39,361 nt of DNA from Actinomadura sp. HBU206391 (GTDB lineage Bacteria > Actinomycetota > Actinomycetes > Streptosporangiales > Streptosporangiaceae): contig NZ_JABVEB010000051.1 of NCBI RefSeq assembly GCF_014323665.1, positions 1-39,361 on the forward strand, given 5' to 3'. The notes beneath the pieces are model-generated. The model was given only the letters and a program-made list of their open reading frames with translations. It had not been told where the DNA came from and did no database searches. The position numbers and the translations under genes are program-made. Position 1 is the first letter of the stretch; the number at the start of each line of letters is the position of its first letter. Of the stretch, positions 23,581 through 31,190 are shown piece by piece.

Positions 23581-24801
23581 ATGCGCGCGATCACATGTCC
23601 GTACTGCTTCGCTGCGGTGCCCGCGCAGCGGATCGAGTTCCGTTGCCTCGGGCGGGCCGGCCGCGGGCCGGGCTGCGAACCGGTCCTCGACCGCAGGCTG
23701 GCCGACTACACCGGATCCACCGCCGCCGCCTCGCTCCCGCCGGTGTTCTCCGCGTCCGGCCGCAGGAACCGGGCCGACTGCCCGGCCTGCGGGAAGCCCA
23801 CCGGCCGCCGGGTGTGCCCGGAGTGCCACAATCCGCTTCCGTCGGCCTACTGCGACACCCCGGGCCGGATCGTCGCCCTCGTCGGAGCCAAGAACGCCGG
23901 CAAGAGCACCTACATCGCCGTACTGCTGCACGAGCTGATGAACCGGATCGGCACCGAGCTCGACACCTCCCTGGTGGCCTGCGACGACCGCACCATCGAT
24001 CGCTACAAGCGGGACTTCGCCCGCCCGCTCTACGACGAGCGGCGGCTGCTGCCGACCACCGCCAGCGCCGCTACGACGCCGCGCGAGCCCCTCGTCTACC
24101 TCCTCACCCGCACCCGGCGCACCCGGTTCGGGCGGCTGGGCCTCGGCGGCGGCAACGACGCGCTCACGCTCGTGCTGTTCGACACCGCCGGCGAGGATCT
24201 GCGCAGCCGCGACGTGCGCGACCTGCATCTGCGCTATCTCGAGGCGGCGGACGCGGTCATTTTCCTCGTCGATCCGCTGGAGCTGCCGGGGGCGCGGGCG
24301 GCACTGGTGGGCGGGGCCCTGCCGGTCACCGCCGACGATCCCGACAGCGAGCCGATCAACGTGATCGCCCGCGTCACCGAGGCGCTCCAGGCGCGCGGCT
24401 CGGGCGACCGGCTGCGGATCCCCGTCGCGGTGGCGCTCACGAAGATCGACGCGCTGCAGCCGTCCTTCGCCCGGCAGTCCGCGCTGCACCGTTCCCGGCA
24501 GAGCCGGGGCGCGCTCGACCTCGACGACCGCGAGGCGGTCGACGAGCAGGTCCGGGCGTTGCTGCACGAGTGGCAGGCCGGGCAGCTCGACCGTTACCTG
24601 CGGCAGCAGTACACCGAGTACGGGTTCTTCGGGCTGTCGGCGCTCGGGGCCATGCCAGGGGACGGCCGGGTCGGCGCGGGCGGCGTGCAGCCGTACCGGG
24701 TGGAGGACCCGCTGCTGTGGCTGCTGTACCGGTTCGGCATGCTCGACGGCGTCCGCGGCTCGGCGGCGGACTCGCGGCCGGCGGCCGGAAGGAACGTGTG
24801 A
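23581..24801 (+). CDS. Zinc-ribbon TRAFAC-type GTPase (double-GTPase family)
   Basis: Predicted GTP-binding switch. The N-terminal 95 residues are zinc ribbons (CPYC near residue 6, then CPACGK and CPECHNP near 64-84). The P-loop is VGAKNAGKST (about residues 101-108), the G3 motif DTAGED (201-206) and the G4-like motif TKID (287-290). It has 406 residues. It starts one base after the previous stop and its own stop is followed four bases later by the GAP1-like gene, so the genes are tightly coupled. I recall this arrangement as the 'DO-GTPase' families of Pfam, which pair with a second GTPase as encoded here at 27280. No membrane segment is seen, so it is likely cytoplasmic. Confidence 0.86.
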   Translation: MRAITCPYCFAAVPAQRIEFRCLGRAGRGPGCEPVLDRRLADYTGSTAAASLPPVFSASGRRNRADCPACGKPTGRRVCPECHNPLPSAYCDTPGRIVALVGAKNAGKSTYIAVLLHELMNRIGTELDTSLVACDDRTIDRYKRDFARPLYDERRLLPTTASAATTPREPLVYLLTRTRRTRFGRLGLGGGNDALTLVLFDTAGEDLRSRDVRDLHLRYLEAADAVIFLVDPLELPGARAALVGGALPVTADDPDSEPINVIARVTEALQARGSGDRLRIPVAVALTKIDALQPSFARQSALHRSRQSRGALDLDDREAVDEQVRALLHEWQAGQLDRYLRQQYTEYGFFGLSALGAMPGDGRVGAGGVQPYRVEDPLLWLLYRFGMLDGVRGSAADSRPAAGRNV

Positions 24802-24804
24802 ACC

Positions 24805-27276
24805 GTGGCCTGGCAGCTGCACTACACGTCCGCGAAGTCCGGTCCGAGTGGCCGGGCCGGCTTCCAGTTCGTCGCCGAGACCCCCGGTCTGCCGCCCGGC
24901 CTGCGGACCGCCGTGACGCCCCTCATGGTCTACCGGCCTCCGCCGCACGCCCCGCTGTCGCCGACCACCGACGAGCTCGCGAGGTTCCCGGTGGGGCTGG
25001 CCTACGACCGGGTGGACGAGCGGCCCGTGCTCGTCCGCTGCCGCTATCTCGGCCGCGACTATTCCGGGCGCTACGGCAACTTCTTCGCGCACGCCGTGGT
25101 GGCCGAGGCCGGCGAGCTCGAGGGGCTGCGCCCGATGGAGCTCTGGCGTGCCCCGCTGTGGGACGAAACCCCCGCGAACGGGCGGCTGCCGGCGCTCGAC
25201 GACCTCTCCCCCGGCGGCGCCATCGACCCCGAGTCGCTCGCCGACTGGCTGGCCGACCAGTGGGACGCCGAGTCGGCGTACGACCTGCTGGCCAGGCTCA
25301 TCGACGCCGTCACCGCGGTGCTCGGACGCGAGCACGGCCGGATCATGCTGGTCGCCGGTGACACCGAGCTCATCGCCCGGTGGATGGCGGTCGTGTCGTA
25401 CTCCCTGCCGGTGCCGGCCGCGGCGCTGATGTCGTTCATCACCTACAGCGCCGACCCGGAGGTCGCACCTCAGCGCGTCGTCGGCACCACACCCGACGTG
25501 TGGGAGACGACCAGGCACGACGGCCCCGTCTTCTTCGTCGACGCCCGGCGTTCCGCCGGCGAGCCGCCCCGCGACGGCGAGAGGCGCTACGCCCGGACGG
25601 CCGCGCGGTGCTGGCGCGATCTCGATTTCGCGGGCCTGGACGCGATGGGCGAGCTCGCCGACGCCGCGCTGCGAGCGCAGGGCGCCACCGCGCTCGACGA
25701 GGTGCTCGACCAGGCTGCGGCCCTGCTCGCGCTGTGCCAGGGCGACGAATCGGTGACGCAGCCGGAGGAGGCCGCCGCCGCGGCCCTGTTGAAGCGGCAC
25801 GGCGCCGACGTGCCCGACTGGGTGTGGCGCGATCTCACGCCGACGCTGCCCGGCATGGGCTTCGACCTGGCCGTTGCGATCATGGCGTGGGCCGCGCGGG
25901 ACCGGCAGCTCGCCGACCGGTGCGCGGCCCGCTGCGTGGTGCTGGCGCTCCGCGACCCAGGCCTGCGGTCCCGGCTGCCGGCGGTCGAGCTGCCGGAACC
26001 CGCGCTGGTCCGGCTCGCTCCCATCGTCGAGGAGTCTCTCCTCGCGGCGCCCGACCTCACCGAGGTCGCGCTGATCGCCGAGCTGGCCGAGCGCGTCGGG
26101 GCGGACGCTCCGGGCCGCGGCGTCGAGGCGGCCGCCGCCGGGTGCGCGCGGCGCGGCGCTGCGGAGCTGACCACGGCGGTGCGCGCGGCCCCCTCGTCGG
26201 TGCGCGAGCGGCTGATCGCCGGCGCGCTCGCGGGACTGGACGCGACCGACGAGGGCACCCGCGCGGCGGTGCTCACCGACGCGGCCTGCGACCTGCTGTA
26301 CCCGCGCGCAGTCGCAGGGCCCGCGCCCGCGCCCGCTCCTGGTCCTGGTCCTGCGTCCGCCCCTGACCCCGCCTCGGCTCCGGTTCCGGATCCTGCTCCG
26401 GCCTCGGCTCCGGCCGGCGCCCCGGCGGGGACGCCGTCGCCGTCGTCACTGCCGGGGGCCGTCGCGCTGCACGTGCTGCGGTCGGTCGGGCGGCGACGTA
26501 AGGACCGGCGGGTCGAGGTCACGCGGGTGCTGATCGGTCTGGCCGAGCCCGCCTCCGCGGTCGAGGACGTACTGCGCGCGGTGTGGGCCGAACCGCCCAC
26601 CGCGCGCGAAGGCCGCGCGATCGTCGGCTCCCTCGGGGCCGCGCTCCCCCGCTTCGCGTGTCTGTACGAGCTGCCCGCGCGGGTGTTCACCCGGCTGGCC
26701 GAGACCGGCGACGAACTGGACGCGCCCGACACCCTGGAGCTCGCCCGGCGTACGCGCGAGGTGCTGCCCGCCGACGACCGGGCGGCCGCGGCCGCGGCGG
26801 CCGTCCAGGCCTACGCGGTGGCGGTACGGGCCGACGAGGCGGCCGAGGCCGCCCGGGGGGTGGCCGGGATCGTCGCGCTCGCGGAGGCGTCCGGGCCGCT
26901 GACCGACGGCGTCGTACGCTGCGCGGCGCAGCGGCTCGCTCTGCGGGCGCCGGAGTTCCGTACGGCGGTGCTGGCCAATGCGACCGCGACCGCCCGCGAC
27001 CGGCTGGTGGCCGAGTGGACCGGGGGCAAGCACAGCAAGGCCGCGCGCAATGAGCTCATGGAGGTCGCGATCCGGCTGCGCCGGCTCGGGATCTCCGATG
27101 AGGCGCTGGAGGAGTGGGCGGCCGGGCAGGCCGCCGGCCGGCTGTCCTATCTCCAGCTCGACACCTGCTTCCGCCATGACCGTGACCTGCGGGCCGGCCT
27201 CAAGGATCTGCGCCGCCACTCTCTGGGCAGCCGGTCTCCGGCGGCGCAGACCCGCCGTCACCGGCGCGGGAGGTGA
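24805..27276 (+). CDS. GTPase-associated protein (GAP1-N2/GAP1-M-like)
   Basis: Predicted partner of the two flanking GTPases. The N-terminus (WQLHYTSAKSGPSGRAGFQFVAETPGLPPG, then GRDYSGRYGNFFAHAVV) is the strongest match to the GAP1 N-terminal domain as I remember it. A middle alpha/beta region to about residue 270 includes LMSFITYSADPEV. After that comes a long all-helical region resembling repeats, and near residues 505-553 a low-complexity Pro/Ala/Ser linker. A second helical block runs to the C-terminus (823 residues). GTG 24805 follows GGAAGGAA. No catalytic motif is evident; it may be an adaptor or regulator. The linker DNA (26320-26460) is a degenerate GC repeat that would allow length variation. 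Confidence 0.83.
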   Translation: MAWQLHYTSAKSGPSGRAGFQFVAETPGLPPGLRTAVTPLMVYRPPPHAPLSPTTDELARFPVGLAYDRVDERPVLVRCRYLGRDYSGRYGNFFAHAVVAEAGELEGLRPMELWRAPLWDETPANGRLPALDDLSPGGAIDPESLADWLADQWDAESAYDLLARLIDAVTAVLGREHGRIMLVAGDTELIARWMAVVSYSLPVPAAALMSFITYSADPEVAPQRVVGTTPDVWETTRHDGPVFFVDARRSAGEPPRDGERRYARTAARCWRDLDFAGLDAMGELADAALRAQGATALDEVLDQAAALLALCQGDESVTQPEEAAAAALLKRHGADVPDWVWRDLTPTLPGMGFDLAVAIMAWAARDRQLADRCAARCVVLALRDPGLRSRLPAVELPEPALVRLAPIVEESLLAAPDLTEVALIAELAERVGADAPGRGVEAAAAGCARRGAAELTTAVRAAPSSVRERLIAGALAGLDATDEGTRAAVLTDAACDLLYPRAVAGPAPAPAPGPGPASAPDPASAPVPDPAPASAPAGAPAGTPSPSSLPGAVALHVLRSVGRRRKDRRVEVTRVLIGLAEPASAVEDVLRAVWAEPPTAREGRAIVGSLGAALPRFACLYELPARVFTRLAETGDELDAPDTLELARRTREVLPADDRAAAAAAAVQAYAVAVRADEAAEAARGVAGIVALAEASGPLTDGVVRCAAQRLALRAPEFRTAVLANATATARDRLVAEWTGGKHSKAARNELMEVAIRLRRLGISDEALEEWAAGQAAGRLSYLQLDTCFRHDRDLRAGLKDLRRHSLGSRSPAAQTRRHRRGR

Positions 27277-27279
27277 CGC

Positions 27280-29034
27280 GTGCAGGCCATCCTCGTCGCG
27301 CTGCTGGTGGTCGTGTGGCTGGGCACGATGTGGGTGGGGTTCGTCTTCGTCTTCCCGGTCGTGTTCTCCGTCGCGCTCGTCGTGGCCGCCGCCGGCGCGA
27401 TCGGTTACTACTACGTGTACGCCTGCCGCGCGCTCGTGCCCGCGCCGGCCAAAGGCCTCGCCCCGGTCCCGGTGCCGGCCTCGGCCCGCTCGCAGGACGC
27501 CCCGGTGCCCGATCCCGCCTACCGGCACTACCTGCTGACGCAGGTCTGGCGGGACTGGTGGGCGATCACCCGCGGCATCATGCCCAAGATCATCACCATC
27601 GCCACCGTGGCATTGACGACCGTCACCAGGACGCTCGTGTCAGGCATCTGGGGATTTTTCACCTTTCCGCTCTGGCTGGCCATCTGCTCGGGCATCGTGC
27701 TCGCCGCCGTCCCCGCCGCGCTCCTCGGCACGCTGCTCACCCTGCTGTACGGGGCGGTGGTTACGGTCGGACTGGCCGGCTGGCTGGTCTGCGTACTGGT
27801 GCTGGGCATCGTCGAGCGGGTGTTCATGGCCTACGGGCGGATCCTGCAGACCTGCCCCCACCCGTTCTGCTACGAGAAGGTCGCCCTGCCGGTGTACGAG
27901 TGTCCGGCCTGTGGCGAGCGGCACCGCAGGCTCACTCCGAACTCCTTCGGCGCGATCCGGCACGTGTGCCGGTGCGGCACCCGCCTGCCGACCACCATCC
28001 CGCTCGGCCGGTTCCGGCTCACCGCCTACTGCCCCCACTGCAACGGGCGGCTGCCCGAACGGATCGGCCGGGTACGGGTGGAGCCGCTGCCGTTCGTCGG
28101 CGGCCCGGCGGCGGGCAAGACCACGTTCATGTTCCTGGCGATCCGGGCCCTGCACGCCCGGGCCCGCGCCGGCCACGGGACGGTGACGTTCGTGGAGCGG
28201 CGGCACGCCCAGGCCTATGCCGGGGCGGTGCAGGAGTTCCAGCGCGGAGGCCGGCTGGCCAAGACCGGCCCGGAGCTTCCGCTCGCCACCATGGTCGACG
28301 TCGATCTGCCGGGCGCCGGCCACCGGATCCTCTATCTGTTCGACCCCGCCGGTGAGCACTTCACCGGAGCGACCCTGGTCGAGTCGCTGCGCTATCTCGA
28401 CCACGGTGAGGCACTGCTGTTCGTGATGGACCCGTTCGCGCTGCCGCAGGTACGGCGGACGCTGACCGGCGAGGAGAACGAGCTGGTCGCGCAGGCGGTC
28501 GCCTCGTCCGACGAGGACCCCGCCGACACCCTGCAGCGGGTGCTCAACGAGCTGCGTTCGCGACGCGACCGGGGCCGCCAGAAGCGCGTCGCGGTGGTGG
28601 TCACCAAGTCGGATCTGCTGGCCTACACCATCGTCGGCCGCCATCTGGAGGATCCGGCGTCGAGCGCCGAGGTGCGCGCCTGGCTGGAGGGCCTCGGCCT
28701 GGGCAACATCATCCGCGCGCTCGACCAGCTGGCCTCCGAGGTGCGCTACTTCGGCTCGGGCCTGTCCACCGAGCCCGGCCTCGTCGCCGAGCTGCTCGGC
28801 TGGGTCACCGGGCTCCCGGTCGGCGGCGAGAACGCGGCCACGGGCGGCACCGGCCCCGAGCTGCCGGGCACCGCACCGCTGCGTGCCCCGTGGGAGGCCC
28901 GCGGCCGCGACTCCGCGCTGGTGCCGGCGAGCTATCAGGCCGGCCGCTGGGCCATCCTCGCCGGCATGTCGATCCTCACCATCGCCGCCCTGGTGAGCAC
29001 GGCGGCGTACGCCATCCCGGTGATCATCCGCTGA
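27280..29034 (+). CDS. Membrane-anchored zinc-ribbon GTPase (second double-GTPase partner)
   Basis: Predicted GTPase acting at the cytoplasmic membrane. It has hydrophobic helices at residues about 3-45 and several more at about 108-185. A cysteine-rich zone follows (CPHPFC, CPACGE, CRCG, CPHCNG, about 193-260), forming zinc ribbons. The P-loop is GGPAAGKTT (about 274-282), G3 DPAGEH (about 355) and G4 TKSD (442-445). A C-terminal membrane helix ends the 584-residue chain (WAILAGMSILTIAALVSTAAYAIPVIIR). The start is GTG 27280, four bases after the previous stop, with a very strong GGGAGGTGA. It closes the block and converges on a leftward toxin-like gene. The DPAG in place of DTAG is a variant G3. 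Confidence 0.88.
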   Translation: MQAILVALLVVVWLGTMWVGFVFVFPVVFSVALVVAAAGAIGYYYVYACRALVPAPAKGLAPVPVPASARSQDAPVPDPAYRHYLLTQVWRDWWAITRGIMPKIITIATVALTTVTRTLVSGIWGFFTFPLWLAICSGIVLAAVPAALLGTLLTLLYGAVVTVGLAGWLVCVLVLGIVERVFMAYGRILQTCPHPFCYEKVALPVYECPACGERHRRLTPNSFGAIRHVCRCGTRLPTTIPLGRFRLTAYCPHCNGRLPERIGRVRVEPLPFVGGPAAGKTTFMFLAIRALHARARAGHGTVTFVERRHAQAYAGAVQEFQRGGRLAKTGPELPLATMVDVDLPGAGHRILYLFDPAGEHFTGATLVESLRYLDHGEALLFVMDPFALPQVRRTLTGEENELVAQAVASSDEDPADTLQRVLNELRSRRDRGRQKRVAVVVTKSDLLAYTIVGRHLEDPASSAEVRAWLEGLGLGNIIRALDQLASEVRYFGSGLSTEPGLVAELLGWVTGLPVGGENAATGGTGPELPGTAPLRAPWEARGRDSALVPASYQAGRWAILAGMSILTIAALVSTAAYAIPVIIR

Positions 29035-29053
29035 ACCGTCAGAACACCGGGAG

Positions 29054-29284
29054 TCAGGCGCAATGCCACAACTTGAGACAGCGCCAGCCTCGCTCGGAGC
29101 GATGGTGACGGTCCCACCGTTCGCCCGCACTGTCGTCTTCAGCCTTGTGGTGTTCGTAGAGCGCTGTGCGTCCGCCGCGTTCACCGATCCGTTGCTTCTC
29201 CGCTTCACTGAGCGGCCGGCTGACGGCTTGAGATAGCTCGGCCCTTGCAACGGCATTTTCGTAATCAACGACACCAGCGGCCAC
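29054..29284 (-). pseudogene. Truncated second copy of the toxin-like C-terminal cassette
   Basis: A 76-codon reading frame from GTG 29284 carries PLSEAEKQRIGERGGRTALYEHH and WRCLKLWHC. This closely parallels PLSEAEKRRIGDRAGRAAIYEYH and WRCLWLSHC at the end of the upstream gene (29375-30319). The similarity extends to the DNA (shared CTTCTCCGCTTCACTGAGCGGCCG-type stretch). No export segment or N-terminal part is present, and a stop (29306-29308) precedes the frame. It is best read as a duplicated orphan cassette, silent unless recombined onto a full-length carrier. Confidence 0.6.
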
Positions 29285-29374
29285 TACGAGCCGCCGGCAA
29301 GACGTCTACAGCAGGTCGTGAACATGTTGCGAGACGGCGTCATGGGCCTTCTGCATGATCGCGTGGATCTTCCA

Positions 29375-30319
29375 TCATTTTTGGTGCATGTCGACCTTGC
29401 CGCAATGCGACAGCCAGAGGCAACGCCAGCTTCGAGGGTGGTAGCGCTCCCACGTCTGGCCGTTACGGTCTGAATCTCGCTTGTGGTACTCATAGATCGC
29501 CGCGCGTCCGGCGCGGTCGCCGATCCGTCGCTTCTCCGCTTCACTGAGCGGCCGATTGACGACTTGAGCTCTCTCCGCCTCCGCAACGGCTTTATTGTAA
29601 GCCCAATCGTACTCGTCCTGTCGCCATACGCCGAGATTACGATAATTGGGATCACCAAAATCCCTTATCTCCCGAGTAAGCCTGGCCCTTTGATAATCGG
29701 GTTGTGCGCTATTCTCTAGCGTTGTCTTGATGTATTCGTCACGCGACGGGGAATCCTCCGGCGAGACATATGGCGGTGGTTCGACAACCCCACCGAAAGC
29801 CTCAACCGCCTTAGTCCAGCTTGCAGCCTGCTCAAACTTATTAGTCGTAGTGTCGAGATATACTATCTTATTCGTCAGATCGAACGTGTTACCGCCACCT
29901 TCGCGGAACTCGATCCTGCCACCCTGGTGAAGAAACCATGCTCGTTCGGCGGTCATTGCTGTTTCCCAGTCAGAAAAATTCGGCGGACGCCCGCCTTCCG
30001 GGTCAGCTCTTCGATAAGGTCGATTCCAAGCGGCCCCTAGGCCCGAACCTGCTCCTTCATCAGGTTTCGGAGAGGCCACCTCAGGCGGTTTCGGTACGGC
30101 CGCCCGAGGTGCCGCGGCCGTCTTGCAGTCCTCCGCCGTCACCCTGCAGATCGCGTTTCCGATACCTGCCGTCACATGCTCGCCCACACCGGTCGCCACC
30201 ACGCTCGCGGCGATACCCGCTATGAGGAGGGTCACCGCCAGATACTGCACCGGACCGTCGCCTCTCTCAGGCAATGATCGCCGCGAAACACCGTCTCTAG
30301 ATCGCAGATGTGAGGGCAT
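29375..30319 (-). CDS. Toxin-like protein with pilin-like membrane anchor (function unknown)
   Basis: Unrecognised domain composition. The N-terminus has a short charged segment ending ERGDGPVQY, then a single hydrophobic helix (LAVTLLIAGIAASVVATGV), like class III (Flp/Tad-pilin-like) leaders. A proline/lysine linker follows (PKPPEVASPKPDEGAG). The rest of the 314 residues is hydrophilic, Tyr/Arg/Glu-rich and lower in GC than its neighbours, ending SEAEKRRIGDRAGRAAIYEYHK and WRCLWLSHCGK. A second, truncated copy of that end lies downstream at 29054-29284, as in polymorphic toxin loci with orphan cassettes. No known catalytic motif is evident and no immunity gene is obvious. The start is uncertain: ATG 30319, 30340, 30349 and 30370 are in frame and none has a strong ribosome site. 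Confidence 0.6.
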   Translation of the reverse strand: MPSHLRSRDGVSRRSLPERGDGPVQYLAVTLLIAGIAASVVATGVGEHVTAGIGNAICRVTAEDCKTAAAPRAAVPKPPEVASPKPDEGAGSGLGAAWNRPYRRADPEGGRPPNFSDWETAMTAERAWFLHQGGRIEFREGGGNTFDLTNKIVYLDTTTNKFEQAASWTKAVEAFGGVVEPPPYVSPEDSPSRDEYIKTTLENSAQPDYQRARLTREIRDFGDPNYRNLGVWRQDEYDWAYNKAVAEAERAQVVNRPLSEAEKRRIGDRAGRAAIYEYHKRDSDRNGQTWERYHPRSWRCLWLSHCGKVDMHQK

Positions 30320-30370
30320 ATACAGAGCATCATTGATCATAAATCTCATCGACAGGGCCCGCAGGCCCAA

Positions 30371-30688
30371 GGAAGACCCAAATCCGAGAACGACATGGCT
30401 CGCAGAGGCCGCGATCGGCGCAACCGGGGGAGTTGCTCAATTGCGCCAAAGAGTTATCTAATCGCGCCAAGCCGCCCGGCGGTCGTTCGAACGTGACATT
30501 GAAGGCATAAGGTGTGATGGGCCTCGAGATTTCTGGACGGCCGCTTTGACACGGCCATCCAAAGCCGGGCTGGAGCCCTTTCACCACAGGTCACGACGGT
30601 GTCAGATCCATACGGCCCCGGGGAGATCACATCGAGACACCCTGGGCTAATGATCTTTATCTTGAGCGAGAGCAATCACTTGAGCCCT
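30371..30688. other. Gene-free, lower-GC stretch
   Basis: No convincing reading frame on either strand. It contains a palindrome-like CGTTCGAACG near 30484 and AT-rich patches (TTGCGCCAAAGAGTTATCTAA is the type of text near 30441), so it probably holds the promoter of the toxin-like gene and decayed DNA. Confidence 0.5.
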
Positions 30689-30871
30689 CTAGTCAAGATG
30701 AGAGGACCCATGCCCCACCAAGGTTTTCTCAACGAAATGATCCGCCGGCGGCGGCTCCAGCGACGAAGCGGCCGCGCCGCCCGCGCAGTCGAGGGTGACA
30801 CCGCTCAGGTCGCCGTCGGTGAGGTCGAACATCGAGCGGTACTCGTCATACGAACGCGAAGAGAGGATCAT
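30689..30871 (-). pseudogene. 5' fragment of a SAM-dependent methyltransferase gene
   Basis: From ATG 30871 the frame reads MILSSRSYDEYRSMFDL then DGDLSGVTLDCAGGAA, which fits the start of class I methyltransferases whose first motif is LDC.GG(A). After about 38 residues the match stops and the frame ends at 30689, with about 60 residues left where roughly 220-260 would be expected. It diverges from the small peptide gene at 30879 with only seven bases between starts. The rest of the gene appears deleted. Confidence 0.55.
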
Positions 30872-30878
30872 ATGGCTG

Positions 30879-31016
30879 ATGATCCCGCGCCTGCTCGCCA
30901 ATCTCCGCTGGGGGATCTACCCGCAAGGGAGCGGACCGACCTGGACGTGGTGGCCCTCATCGCCGTGGTTCGCGCTCAACGGCACCGATCACCGCAGTCT
31001 TCTCCATCTCTCGTGA
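30879..31016 (+). CDS. Tryptophan-rich 45-residue peptide of unknown function
   Basis: ATG 30879 opens a 45-codon frame with almost every third position G or C (unlike the two other frames), ending at TGA 31014-31016. The peptide contains LRWGIYPQGSGPTWTWWPSS, then PWFALNG and a C-terminal DHRSLLHLS. The Trp/Pro-rich centre is notable. AGAGGA lies 11 bases upstream, a long spacing. It precedes another small frame and a sulfotransferase on the same strand. It could be a ribosomal-peptide precursor, a small structural protein, or a remnant. I do not recognise the family. Confidence 0.5.
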   Translation: MIPRLLANLRWGIYPQGSGPTWTWWPSSPWFALNGTDHRSLLHLS

Positions 31017-31049
31017 ACTCCGGGAGCCCGAGACGGGAGGACTCACCAC

Positions 31050-31190
31050 GTGAAGGACTTGATGCAGGTCGTGAGTGCGGTGTCGTCGACGCTGGCCACT
31101 GTCATCGGTGTGGTGAGCCGACTGCGGCAACGGCGGATCGCCGGCCTCAACACCCTTAACACCCTCAACACCAAAAGAGGAGTCTTATGA
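31050..31190 (+). CDS. 46-residue peptide coupled to the sulfotransferase gene
   Basis: GTG 31050 follows GGGAGG by nine bases. The peptide (KDLMQVVSAVSSTLATVIGV to RRIAGLNTLNTLNTKRGVL) has a hydrophobic helix in its first half, a basic stretch and a threefold NTL repeat at the end. Third positions are mostly G/C. Its stop overlaps the ATG of the sulfotransferase (ATGA at 31187-31190), so the two are translationally coupled. It may be a small membrane-interacting protein or a peptide substrate. Unrecognised. Confidence 0.5.
   Translation: MKDLMQVVSAVSSTLATVIGVVSRLRQRRIAGLNTLNTLNTKRGVL

Noticed and set aside
20862..23594. 910-residue leftward open frame opposite the FN3 protein
   Set aside because: High-GC shadow frame: composition dominated by Arg/His/Gly/Val, no domains; the rightward frame has FN3-like strands and correct gene spacing.
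23128..25800. 890-residue leftward open frame opposite the GTPase and GAP1-like genes
   Set aside because: It spans two rightward genes and their junction and has no recognisable domain; the rightward frames carry P-loop and zinc-ribbon motifs.
27640..29274. Leftward frame running across the membrane GTPase
   Set aside because: Antisense to a protein with complete GTPase motifs; no plausible ribosome site.
30599..31159. 186-residue rightward frame across the methyltransferase fragment
   Set aside because: Third-position bias is poor and it runs antisense through the fragment; the overlapping 45- and 46-residue frames have better bias and start signals.
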